64,000 bases of DNA from Anisus vortex. Lineage: Eukaryota > Mollusca > Gastropoda > Planorbidae. Shown one piece after another: positions 44,496 through 56,115 of the stretch. Position numbers and translations under genes: made by a program. Under the pieces are notes generated by a model. It saw only the letters and a program-made list of their open reading frames with translations, was not told the origin of the DNA and searched no databases. Positions within the stretch are counted from its first letter, which is position 1; every line of letters begins with the position of its first letter. The stretch lies in assembly GCA_949126835.1 (NCBI GenBank), contig OX421500.1, positions 33,355,141 through 33,419,140 on the forward strand. The letters are read 5' to 3'.

Positions 44496-46480
44496 TCTTG
44501 CAAGAAGATCTGGAGAGAAAAAAAAAGTGTTATTATACTTCTTTCAATAAAATAATACTGTTCCTTCTACATGCTTCTCCAAAGAGTTACTGTGTATTGT
44601 GGTGTAAACAAAGGAAAAGTCTATTGTATCACTGTGTATGTCTATCTAAACAATATGTGTCATAAAGTAAAAAATATTAGATCAATAAGGACAAAAACAA
44701 AGACTTGGCTATACAATATTTGGTCAACCAGTTCTAGGTGAATTATAAATAAAATAGAACTAAGTATAATAGAACAAAGGAAACAAATGTGGTCAGAGTA
44801 ATAGCTTCTAAAGCAATTTTCTGGTTGGCAATTGCCGTATATAAATATAAAAATATATATTATTGCATTTCGAAATGTTTCTCTTTGTTTAGGTTGCAAT
44901 TATTGGTTCTCAAAAGCCTAGATCAAATAAAATTAAAATTTTCGTTGACATTCTTTGTAACCCTAGTAAAAAACAATACTTTGCATTTATGTTTGTTTGC
45001 TTGTTCGCTTTTGTTTTTATTGTTTTCATTTCGTATTAGAGTCAAGTTAATAAAAATAATATAATAATTGATATAATATTCGCTTTTCATGCATGGTTAC
45101 AGTACCGGATTTATATCCCACTCTAGAGACGCTAAGCTCTTACGGTACATGATTTTTTGGTGCAGCCCTCATCTCATTTCATTTAACACACAATACATTT
45201 GTAAAAACCATCAATCGAAATATTATTAAGATTTTGTCATTATTAAAAGACAACAATAGGCCTACTTACAGTAAAATAAACCGAAAAAATGTTTTTTAAT
45301 ATAGGCCCTATTTATATTTTAAAAACGTTTATCGTATTTTTATTAATCAATTTTCTTAAACACTTCTAGTTCAATAATAAATACAAATATTATAAGATCA
45401 GCCTACCTTGTGTGGGCCAATTTTTCAGTGCTGGAATTGTTTAATAGTAGCATATACTTCGGCAAAAAAAAAATTTGTATGTGTAATAAGTGATTATTAA
45501 TGTTGTTGCTGTTGCATTCTAAAGAAAATACAAATCACCATTCGGAACGTCCAAATCAATGCTGTTTGCTACTATTATCTTATAAAGTTCAGCGTTACTG
45601 AATACTGTCCTTATATATTCTGCACCCATCCATAGTGTTCATTCTATAAGCTGATGACTGAACAGAACGGCCAACATGGGCATGAATGAACCAAGTTATT
45701 CTACAAGTTAAGCTCATTAAATTCTAATTTAGTTTGATTGTATTCTTTAAAATACTGTTTATCATTAACCACAAAAACTTCTATAATATATCATAATTTA
45801 CTTTTTACACCATGAGAAAGGGTCTGGTTTTGTCGCAGTATATGTGTGAATGTTTTATTGTATGTTTGCTTTTTAATGTTTTCTAGCCTTTATGATTGAA
45901 ATGTAGTTTATCCCGTTCAAAGAAGCAAGTACAATGACCCCCCCCCCCTTTTCCTTGTATTTACTACATTACGCAGAAATAGAGATACAGAGAAAAAATA
46001 CAATTTTTTCATGTGTAATAATTTTAATAGTTATTGATTTATGTGCTTATCGGGATAAACACGACATTTCAAATATTACTTACATAATTTATTCAATAAT
46101 ACATCCATTGTTATAAAGAGAAATAGTTATGTGTAGTTTTCCTAACTTTACGGTAAGTAACAACTTTAGGCTTTATGTAAGGAAATAACGTTTAACCAAG
46201 CGAAAAAATAATTCTTACACGCACCAGTGCTTACCACTTATGGGCTATTCTTTCTTATTCCCACAATTTCCTTCCTTGTGCTAAGGTATGTGTGAAAACC
46301 CCGATATTTCTAAACAATCGCCTGTTTAATAACAAAGCCAAATCGTGACAAATTTTGCCGAGATACAACGATATACATTTTTTTGTTTGAAGATGTGGGT
46401 CCTATAATAAATCTTGTGTTGTTATTCAGTGGCGACATAAACGTAAATACCTGACCTGTTTTATTACCTTGGGCGTTTAC
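44496..46480. other. Upstream of gene B1, no gene seen
   Basis: Probably holds the B1 promoter and leader exon, which I cannot locate. AT-rich; the short frames here have no content. Confidence 0.4.
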
Positions 46481-46489
46481 TAGAACTTT

Positions 46490-46920
46490 TTTGGTACAGG
46501 GGGGGGGGGGGAGGTTCCGTCGTTATAAAAATTTAAATTAGAGTTAAAAAATGGCGATGGGGGGGGGGGCAAAAGTCAACATTGTAACATTTGTTTAACT
46601 TTTTTTTTCATTAAATCTAAATTGGGGGTGGGTAACGATCACCATGCCATCCCAATCCCCATTGTTGCCCCCACTCCCCATTTCTCCCCTACTTTCATCG
46701 CTCAGCAAGCCTCAATACTCCCCCAACTCCGCCATAGCTGGGCATAGCCCCCCCCCGTTACTTTTCATTGCACCTCTACAGCTTCCCTTATTCCCCATTG
46801 CTTCCCTCATTCCCTGTTTCTCCCCGAGACATTCATGGCTCCCCCACCCACCCCTCATTGTCCCCCCTTCCCCAATATCCGCCCTCTCAACTGTTTCTCC
46901 GTCCGTGATTATACCCATAA
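46490..46920. repeat. Poly-G and C-rich low-complexity island
   Basis: Two G runs of 9-12 bases (46500, 46560) precede about 270 bp of CCCCATT/CCCC-rich DNA. The 112-codon proline/serine frame across it is compositional, not a gene. Confidence 0.7.
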
Positions 46921-48837
46921 CTAGGGATGTTAAAACCGGTTTATTTTCAAAACCAGTTTTCGGATCTATAAAACCGGTTTAAAACCGGATTTTTGTTTCC
47001 CCCTCCCACCCCCCGCGCAACGTCAAAAGTCACAAGCCGGAAAAGCCAAATGTGCGTAGCTTTGTAGGAATATTTGAAAATAGATCAAACTTAACTTGTG
47101 TTTGTATTCAAGAGGTTGATTTGTGTGAATACAATATGATTTTGTACACTTTACCATAACATTCTTTAGAACAAAAATAAAATCTGGGCTAATTGATTAA
47201 AACCAATTATAGCTTTCAATGGTGATAAAGAAAATGTGTACACCGTTGACTTAGATTTGTAAATAATGTATTGATGAAAATGATCGCGTGGCACCAATGA
47301 AAAGAATGTGTATTTATTTAATAGTGTCGGCATAATAAAGCACAGACGCGGTGTCTAGCCGAATTGTTCAGGGTCACAGGCAAATCTAGTTTTCGTCTCT
47401 CCATTGCGTACATCAAAGAGTCCGTAGTCATCGTCGGCATCCGTCCGTCTCGAGAGACGATGGTGTAGCGTCATCAAAGAGTATGAGCCGACAAGTAAAA
47501 AAAAATCCTGTTAATTGTAACTGTAACCAGTTGGTTTTATGTTGTTTTTATCGCAAGCCATATTTGGTATTTGGCGACAAAAGAAACACAATATCTAAGA
47601 CTAATTAGTGTTAGCAAGGCATTTCAAGTATTGTTTTGTGCGAATCCAACTTTTTTTCCCATCAGAACCGAAAAAAAAGGTGTGCTACTTAAAGTAATGA
47701 TAATCTTCCAACCAACAAACCGAAATCCGGTATTCCGGATACATTATAGTAGGCAATTATAGTATTCCGGATACATTATAGTAGGCATTATAGTAGGCAA
47801 TTTCTTTGCTTTCCGTCATTGTGTATTGTTCACTCAATGGTCGTCCACGTACTATATGGGAAACGCATACAACACTTTGGGAACACATAGTCTAACAGAA
47901 TCGCTTAAGCGGTAATGAAATGTTTAAGACCATACTGTTTTTATTCCTTTTTGCTTGTGTGTATGTGCATGCGTGCGTGTGTGCGTGTATGTGTGTTTAT
48001 GTGAGTGTGTTTGTGTGTGTGTGTGTAATATAAATTAAGAAATAAATTTGAACAAAAAGGTATACATTGAAATTATTCCACTTTAATCACTATATAATAT
48101 GTAACACATTAGAAATCGTTGCATTTATAAATCAATTAATATAAAGATAGTAAATGCAGAAGCTAAAATAGTTGACAAATATAGCTTATTATAAATGGTT
48201 TTATCTAATATATACCCGACGAGTTGTGTTCAACTGTTGTTGTTTTTGTTTATGTTTGTCAGGTAACCCATTCCATGCCTAGATGCTACTCAGGAAGAAA
48301 GAGAAATACTCATATGGAATAAGATAACGTTTTTTTATCCCTATAATGTCTATATGAGTATTGTATTATAATGCTATTGTGTTAAAATTTAGGCCTAATG
48401 TTTTATGAATTATTACAACTTTAATATTTTCCCTTCTCTCTAGTGTTTCTAGATATTTTACTATTGGTGTTACACTTGTCATTTGTGAATACTCACGAAT
48501 AATGTGAATACAAGTTAAAGTCTATGTCTGGTTTATTTACAATTAATACACATCATTTTTAACGGGCAAACATAAATTTAGAGAAAAAGTAAGATAGTAG
48601 ATGATTGATAAACAAGCAGCAAACACACGTAGCACGAATAGACACACGCACATACAACACACAATTGCAATTATATACATTTATTTACGTTATAAATTTA
48701 TATTTATACAAGTAAACAATATAAATAAATGCAGCTGATCTAATAAAGGTTATGTCTAAACTAGGATTGATGAAATTCTAGGGCGTTTTCAAGACACATG
48801 TACATAAAGTGAAGCGTTTGACAGCAACGTGTCACAT
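46921..48837. other. No gene; repeat scraps
   Basis: Contains repeated AACCGGTTT motifs (46934-46990) after TAGGGATGTTAAAACC, which may be an end of another DNA transposon; a short duplicated ATTCCGGATACATTATAGTAGG (47741-47800); a (GT)n tract at 47965-48030; and a LINE scrap at 48245-48330 (minus) of the family seen at 32.2 kb. An AATAAA on the minus strand (48679-48684), about 155 bp past the B2 stop, is a candidate polyadenylation signal. Confidence 0.5.
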
Positions 48838-51166
48838 TTAAATGATTTTGCCCAGTGAATAGTCTGACGATTTGTCAGCATTCAATGTTTGGTAAGCTAG
48901 CTCTTTGGAGTTGTTATTATTCATGTTATCTGTTACTTCACCGTGACTATAGTACTCATTACTGAATTCCTTTGTGTTTTCTCTAGGTCTGGAGTAAAGA
49001 TCGGATCCACCTGGTAAATGTCCATCTCCGTGGACATTTTCTTGGCAATCTTTGCTGTTTTTCTCCAATTCATTATACACACTAGGTTTATCATTACCTA
49101 GAACGTTGACGGCCTCTGTATAGTCACTGATATCACCATCTTGGTCAAATGTGTTTAGGGCATTGCTTTCTGGTCCGATTTTAGACGTCGCACAATCCCT
49201 GGCAACGTCATAATCCACTGTTTGTCCTGAACCGTTATGATCATTACTATTTCTTAAGCCTTGTTGAAAAGGCGTGTTATTTTCCCTCGGCGCAAGGCTC
49301 GCGATATCTGTACGGATTCCGTACTCGTTGTTCGCTTGTCTTTTAGTTTCAAAAAGCTTGGAGTAGCTACCGGTTTCAGGCTGAACATTTTTATCACCTG
49401 ACATCTCATGTTTGTCCTGCCCGTCTTTCTCGAGAGTAAAATACTTTTCTCCTGCGCCATTTTCCCTAACGCTATTGCGAGGAACTCCGCCATTTTCTTC
49501 TTCTAATAGAAAATAACTTCCGGTAACTTCGGCGTCCTGTATCTTAGTGTCACTTGGTACGCGGGCAAGTGTATAAGCTGATGTTTTAGGGATTTGCATT
49601 GGTGTATCTGGTAAAAAGGCAGAATTAACGCCGATTCGGTTCGTAGAGTTTAGACAACTTGTTGTAGAAAATTGGGCATAAGGAGGATTCTCTGTATTAT
49701 AAGGGTCTACTTCATTGTAAATATGTCCGTTTGTTTCTTGCTGATTATTTTCTAAATTTGGTTTTCCATTGTGCTTGAAATCTCTGGGGAAACCGGGTTC
49801 AATTTGTTGCTTGACTGGAGATGTTAACTCCAAATTATTTTTCGCTCCGGACTTTCTCTTTGCTCGCTTTCTCCATGCGAAAATCAAAACAACGATTACA
49901 ATAATTATGGTGGCAACAAATGCTACAGTTAATCCTATTATAAGACTCACGCTTTCATTCTCGTTTTGCTCCGATAGGCCTAAAGAATTAAATGGAGTTG
50001 ATCTGTGATTTGTTTGGTTATGATTAGAATTTGACGTTGTTGGTGGTGTAGTGCTCATAGGATTCGTTATTGAAGTGGTAGTTGGCGCAATCGTAGATAT
50101 ACATGATTTCGCCGATGTCAGAGTGAAACCATTTTCAAATTTAAGTGAACAATTTGTTATTGTACTGTTTATACAACACTCTAAACTAGATGACGAATTT
50201 GCCAAGCAGTTAAGAACCAGGCATGACGAGTCTGCGAAACATTTTAATTCGAAGTTCGTATCAGTTGATGTACATTTATTGCCATAACATTGTGCCTTAA
50301 ATGTACAAGCGTCACAGAAGTTGACCCTGGTATTCTTATTAGTTGAGTCCTTACACTTTATTTCTATTTTGTTGCCGGTTATATTACATCGATCTATACA
50401 GTCAAGACTTGAATCAAGATCCCTGTAGAAAGAAGAACTGAAAAATAAATCTTTTTGACACAAAGCTTTCCCTTGAAAACATCAACATAAAACAAAAATG
50501 GAAAAAAAATGTAACACATGTAAATGCAACTCATTTGTTCAATGCGTTTGTTTTAATGCAAATAACTAATCATACCTGCTAATTTCGCTATTTTCAAATG
50601 ATTTTTAATCATTTATCATTTATTAGTGGTTAGTTTATGAAATTTGACAATATAGACAATGGGGTTGGGGAGGGGAAGGAGCAATGTAATTAGGTTAGCC
50701 AAAACTTTAGAAATTTGTACGAATTACTTTTTTTATTTTAATTTAGAGATACGAGAAAAGATACTTTTGAAAATGAAAATTGAAAAAGGATGACTGGCAG
50801 AAAGAGGTCGTATTCCGACAAAAATGCTTGAGGAATGGAAGGTCAATGGATTACATAAATGATACGTGACAATGAGATGGTTAATAGATCACAGAAAATG
50901 TACGCGACAAATAGAAGGTCCATGGATTGTTTCAGTTTCAGAGTCTTTGTAGTTTCGCTTACCTCTTTAGTCCACTTGGCTAAAAAGCCAATCGTGGGTT
51001 TTTTCACTTTAAATATTTTAAAATGAATTCATCAGAATTAATACAATAAAATAAAATATAAATATAAATAATAAACAAAGTTTTTAAATATTTTTTACTA
51101 CCTTGTATGCCTATTAGCCGGTAAACATTTTCCACAAAACTCCATAAAAATGAACAAGAGCAACAT
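48838..51166 (-). CDS. Gene B2: single-pass receptor-like protein with ITIM-type and other tyrosine motifs
   Basis: Exon 1 is 51166-51102 (start, signal core LLLFIFMEF) and exon 2 is 50437-48838. Borders are ACAAG|GTAGTA and TTTTTCAG|T, phase 2; the product is 554 aa. The ectodomain has about 14 cysteines (CDACTFKAQC, CFADSSC, ECC) with several N-glycosylation sequons. A Thr/Pro/Asn mucin-like stalk follows, then a helix at about 185-210, AWRKRAKRK, and a tail of about 340 aa. Tail motifs include HIYNEV, GSYFLLEEE (Tyr 330), KYFTLE (354), GSYSKL, NEYGI, VDYDVA, DYTEA, SVYNEL (Tyr 476, ITIM consensus), DLYSRP and LAYQTL (Tyr 537, ITIM consensus). It pairs with B1 in layout and in the YF.LEEE..GG block. 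The extracellular parts barely align, suggesting a conserved signalling tail with a fast-changing binding part (inference). A leader exon is likely: TTTTATTCCAG lies just upstream of exon 1. Confidence 0.85.
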
Positions 51167-51309
51167 GTTGGTCAGTTTAGCAGGCAGCTTAAGCCCATGG
51201 TAATCTGGAATAAAAGATTATGTTTATTATTTCTTTATTTTGAAAACACGGCTCTCGAGTTTATAAGTATTCTTTATAACTTGATTCGCAAATAATTATC
51301 TTCCATTAT

Positions 51310-51640
51310 CTGATTAAAGCACGCTTGGAGCATCTATGGTGATGAAGACATCCAGTAGCTGGTAAGCAACTTCTTCTGCTCTTTTGCTTTTCAAAGATCG
51401 CAATAATATGAACTTTGTTACATGATCCATGGTGACATTTTTGTACTTTGTTTGTAGCTCCTTCTCAAACCGTGTGCGACCTCCATGTCCAATTTTTAAG
51501 TCAGTATCACTTAGCAAGTTGAATAGCTCTTCTGCGTGCACATTGTACAAAATAACGTTGTTGTCTTCTGTTACTGGCACAATAACTTTTGCTTTTTTTC
51601 TTTGCCGTCTACTTCAATAACATCAATATTTTCTTAGTCG
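51310..51640 (-). pseudogene. Integrase-like relic (KRBA2/SCAND3 or Ginger type)
   Basis: Minus-strand frame with GGRTRFEKELQTKYKNVT, then directly HVTKFILLRSLKSKRAEEVA and LLDVFITIDAPSVL. These resemble the zinc-binding and catalytic-core segments of the integrases seen in KRBA2/SCAND3-like proteins and Ginger transposons (from memory of the family). The region between the two blocks, including the first catalytic Asp, is missing, and the frame ends before the second. A dead fragment upstream of B2. Confidence 0.6.
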
Positions 51641-51899
51641 ACGATAGTCAACACTTTCTATTTTCCGCTTTTGCTTTAGTCTGTTCAAAGTCCTTTATAA
51701 AAGCACAGTACATAGTCTTCATATTAAATGTTGGTGCCACATTTACATCTACGCACACTTCGTCCAGCGTACTAGTCTCGTCAGAATAAGCTTTGGAAAA
51801 CCGATAGAAAAACAATAGAAATTATTGAAATGCCGTTTCTTGGGATACAGCCCCATGCATATAGACTGCTATACAAACACCAGCCGCGGAATACAATAC

Positions 51900-52245
51900 T
51901 CACAATGAAACCGCTGTCAGAATAATAAAAACAAGTCACAGACCTTCTCCGAAAATCAGCAGAGAACAGAGAATTATATTATCGTCACAGCGTATCCCTG
52001 TCTTTGCTACCATATGCAAACCGGAACCGACAGCTGTGACACCTACCCGACAGTCTTGCGCATGCACATCGAATATTGGCCTAGGATTTCCCGGCACTTC
52101 GGGAAGTGGCCGGCCAAACGTGCATATGCACTGGCGAGTTTCAGCACATCGGACATTGAACATACGTCTCGCTCAAAATGCAAAATAACCTACCAATTCG
52201 AGAACTGGCCGAACTTCGGGCTTTGGTCGTGACATATATAGCCTA
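51900..52245. other. Unassigned GC-richer block
   Basis: About 300 bp with higher GC than its flanks, containing GGCCGGCCAAACG and CGGCACTTCGGGAAGTGGCC. Frames on both strands lack a recognisable product. Probably a repeat. Confidence 0.3.
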
Positions 52246-53580
52246 TATATACAATTATTTGTAACAAATCTCTATCAAATTAAATAAATACCTTCCTATT
52301 GAACTATTGCACTATGTACAAGTCAAAACAACAATATTCATATTAAATCATAGATCTTTTTATCTTTTTTTAAAATCATTATTATAATCAGTTCACTATT
52401 TTTTTTATTTTAACACACGACAGTGTAAAAGAAACACTTTAGTTAAAGCAGCTTTAAAAGCTCAAGTAAAATAGATAATCAGAATGTAATACAAAGAAGT
52501 TTTTGAAAAAACAAACCTAAAAGTTATCTGATTGAACTATCATTTAGCATTAATTTCTAAACAAAAATTGTCTATTCTAGATCTGCATTTCCCAACTGCC
52601 GGTCGTGAACCGGTAGCGGGACAAGAAAGCAAAAGTATCGGGTCGCATAAAGAAGAAGAATCTAGATAGCCTACCATAAAATTGTATCACAGACCAAAGA
52701 CAACATTTGTCCTACATAGCTGATATTTTGTTTAATTTTTTATCTATATTTTATCAACTTACATTGAGTAGACCCTATAGACGTCGAGGGTCTTAAAAAT
52801 TACACAGAAACACATATCACTATTATTTTATGTTACATGTTAGTCTAGTATAGAATATTTATTTAAATAGAATTAGGCTATGAAAAATAAAGGTTTTAAT
52901 TATTATTGTTATACCGTATCGAATGTTAAAAGCTTTTTTATAATAATTTGTATTAGGCTACAGCCCTTAACACATACTTTATGATACTATTATAAGTTGT
53001 GGATAAATTTAACTAAGAATAACAACATTTACTTACATCTGTTCATATCTTTTTGAAACGTTGAAGCTAGTACTATTTTATCCAAGATTTATATGTAATT
53101 CTTGAAAGAGTGTGCTATAAATAAAAGTAACATAGTATCTACAGAACGAACCACACCGACTACGGTTGACAAATGATCCATGTTACCGCGTCAACTGGGA
53201 CTTCATTTCATAGCGCAGTAATATTTCTTGACCAGGAAGAAAATTACCAAATATAACGATGTTACAATGTTCAGATAAATATAAGGTCAAAACTACTTTT
53301 ATGATACCGTATGCTAGAACAAGTTCTCTTTTTTTTTCCCGAGTGGCATCCGGGCACGGATAGGGTTGCCTTTACAAACCAGGAAAACCAGCAACTTAAC
53401 ATCATTAATATTAAAAGACTAATCAGAATGCAATACTAGAGTCAGACCACGGATGAATTAAGACGCAATAATCTTTCTTTCTTTTTTTTTTTTTTGAAAG
53501 TGCTTCTGTAATATATAAGTATAAGATAATTTGTTATCATTTTTTTACAATTGACTTTTGTGCTACGCTTAAAACTTGGC
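52246..53580. other. No gene; hAT-like and LINE scraps
   Basis: At 52590-52650 TTCCCAACTGCCGGTCGTGA resembles a hAT end. At 53300-53420 (plus) the translation FPSGIRARIGLP is the C-terminal scrap of the LINE family seen at 3.2, 32.2 and 48.3 kb. The rest is AT-rich. Confidence 0.5.
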
Positions 53581-53589
53581 ATAAAATAT

Positions 53590-53885
53590 AGCATTTAGGG
53601 AGTAGAGAGAGAGAGGAGAAAATGTTAGGAGAGGGTATAGGAGAGGGAAGGGAAAGAGAGAGAGAAAGAGAAAGACAGCGTGGGGCAGAAGAAGGAGTGA
53701 GAGGGCGATAGAGAAATGAAGTGAGTGAGAGAGTCACACTTAGAGTGGGAGCGATCGAGCGAGTAGGGCAAAGGGTAATGTAGAAAGATGGAGCAAATCG
53801 AAGAAAAAATGGTATGATGAAGATAGAGAGAATGATAGAGATAAAGAGAGCAACAGAAAGATAAAAAGGAAGAGAGATAACAAAT
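53590..53885. repeat. GA-rich purine tract
   Basis: Nearly all-purine GAGAGA sequence on the plus strand. Reading frames across it on the minus strand (Ser/Leu-rich) are artefacts. Confidence 0.85.
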
Positions 53886-54879
53886 AAGAATATTATAGAT
53901 AATAAGTTGACAGCTTTTAACTAATATTGTATTTAGTACAATATAAATAATGCCACAAGACAACCCTATGTGTAGATGTACCATAACATGTAGCGGATAT
54001 CGTTCTAATATTTAAATACGTTGCATAAACATTTTGAATACGGTACTTAAGACACGACAGAAAGAATACACTGAACCAAGGTACAGGAAGTATTTCGTCA
54101 TGCTCTGTTTGTCTTAAATAACAGAAACGTGTAACAATGTGAGAGAGATATCTTCCACCACTACCCCTCCCTCTTCCCATATTATAACCACATCCTGTTC
54201 AATATGTTTCTTTAGTTGTTTATTTTTTGTGTGGTCTTTTTGTTTTAGCCTTCTGGGCTCCATGGATGACATTTGACATGCAGACTACATCCCTCTAACT
54301 CTCACGTGACTCTGACTTTCTCGTGGTATCTCTCAGATCCACGCGCATGCACTTGGCACAAAGAAGCAAATGTGCTACGCCCTGCTAGAATATGTTACAC
54401 CGTGACCCTGTTACATTATGTTACACTCGGCTACAATATGTTACACATTATTAAACCATGTAGCTGTGAAAACTACCAGTAGCCTTAACTTGTGTCTCAC
54501 ATTCTCAATTTAGGCCTACTCTCTCAATTCTTACACTCAAATTATTCCATATTAAAATGAATTGTGACAAGCTAATTGACAATTTAATCGTCCAGCTTTA
54601 TAATAGGACTGTCCAATACTTCTCTAGGAGTTCTTTTCATCCAAATAATGATCAGTAGGGGTAGGTTACTTATCCCACTTTACTTATCTTTGTAAGATCA
54701 ATACTGAGGAGGAGGAAAAGTTATATTAATTTGAACTAACAATTTTAAAAAGGCATGTAAGCCTGTGAACGATGTGATTACATTCTAATTAGATTATTCT
54801 AATGATAACTCTTATGATAGTCTGACATGGCGAACCAAATGGATATCAATAATCCTACGAAATGAAACGGTAGGGCTAC
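53886..54879. other. No gene seen
   Basis: Mixed intergenic DNA; a short repeated GTTACA..ATGTTACAC pattern at 54380-54445. Nothing coding. Confidence 0.4.
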
Positions 54880-55375
54880 CCGTTCATCTTAAAAACAAAA
54901 ACAAACGAAGAACGTGACAAACATTTAACTACATGCCAAACATTAAAATAAGAAGTTATCAATATTTGAACATAGGTCTGCAGTTTTGTAGGCCTAGGCA
55001 TAATAACAATTATTCTCTTCTGAAGTAGTGCTAAACTGTTGTGATAGTGTTGTTCCCCATTGGTCAATTTGAAATCACGTGAGTTTGTGTCACTGATAGT
55101 GGAGCCAAGGTATGTGTAATGCTCCACAGCCTCAAGTTCGCAGTCATTGATGTTGATTTTGGGAGAAGCAGCTTCCTGGGACATCACATTTGTCTTTTTT
55201 AAGCTGATAGTGAGACCGAAGTCGCTAGCGGCCTTGGCGAAGCGGTCCATAAGGTTTTTGCAGTTCTGCCTCTGTGTGTGTGGCTAAGGCAGCGTCATCT
55301 GCGAAAAGCATGTCCCTAATGACGGTCTCCCGTATCTTCCTCTTAGACTTAAGCCTGGCCAAGTTGAATAGTTTA
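54880..55375 (-). pseudogene. LINE reverse transcriptase fragment
   Basis: On the minus strand: a segment like DMLFADDAALATHTEAELQ (the catalytic FADD box), then ASDFGLTISLKKTNVMSQEA and EAVEHYTYLGSTISD. This is the core C-terminal half of a LINE reverse transcriptase ('LLFADDAAL...GLtISlkKTnvm...FtYLGStI'). Frameshifts occur after the FADD block and near the end. The 5' and 3' parts are lost. Confidence 0.85.
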
Positions 55376-55399
55376 CCATATATATATATATATATGGTA

Positions 55400-55440
<41 letters not shown>
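55376..55440. repeat. (TA)n tract with inverted TTTACCATATA arms
   Basis: GTTTACCATATATA... and ...TATATGGTAAAC form a perfect palindrome at 55370-55402, followed by more (TA)n. Confidence 0.9.
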
Positions 55441-55442
<2 letters not shown>

Positions 55443-55560
55443 CATACATATATAATGTATGTTCAGTATAAAAGAGTTCATTTTTAACAAATTTCAATGA
55501 CGCAATCACGAAAAGTTTATATATATTTGGTACTTCCATACCAATGAGCTCTAATATATT

Positions 55561-55999
55561 GAGCGCTCAAAGGAAGTAAATTGTAGGAGAAAATGAGGAC
55601 TTTTTAATATAGATAGGTGCACCGTAGACTGAACTATATATAAATTAGCGTCTAAATAATACATATATCCTATTATATACATTAAAATTACTTACTCAGT
55701 TAACATATAATCGTATGTGGTATTCAAAGAATTATTCAGACAAATGATCATCTTTTGATTTGACCAAGAAATGAATCCGGTACTTATTAAAGTTAACACA
55801 ACTCTCTAGTATAAGAGAGTCTATAGAGTCTATATAAAATAGTTCATTTTTATCAAATTACAATGACGCAATTACAAAAAGTTTTTAAATTTTAAGTAAT
55901 TTTATGTATATATAGGTCAGTCTACAGTGCACCTATCTATATTAAAAAGTCCGCATTTTCTCCCATTTGTTCTTCTCTATTTTAATTGCTTGAGCACTC
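55561..55999. mobile_element. Foldback element with arms of about 90 bp
   Basis: GAGCGCTCAA...GAGAAAATGAGGACTTTTTAATATAGATAGGTGCACCG at the left is the inverse of CGGTGCACC-like AGTGCACCTATCTATATTAAAAAG...TTGCTTGAGCACTC at the right (55930-55999). The interior shares GTTCATTTTTA(A/T)CAAATT with sequence just left of the element (55475). No coding capacity. Confidence 0.8.
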
Positions 56000-56029
56000 C
56001 ATGTATGTGTTACGCACAGATAGTGTAAT

Positions 56030-56115
56030 TGCCCAGTTCATGAAATGGGCAGGTCTTTGCCCATTTCATGAAATGGGCAGGTGTATTTCTGCTCATTTCA
56101 TGAACTGTGCAAGTA
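56030..56115. repeat. Small inverted and direct repeats of TTCATGAAATGGGCA
   Basis: CCAGTTCATGAAATGGGCAGG, TGCCCATTTCATGAAATGGGC and CTCATTTCATGAACTG form overlapping palindromes around TTTCATGAAA. Confidence 0.85.

Noticed and set aside
46644..46982. 112-codon proline/serine-rich frame
   Set aside because: Follows the C-rich composition; no start context, domain or splice signal.
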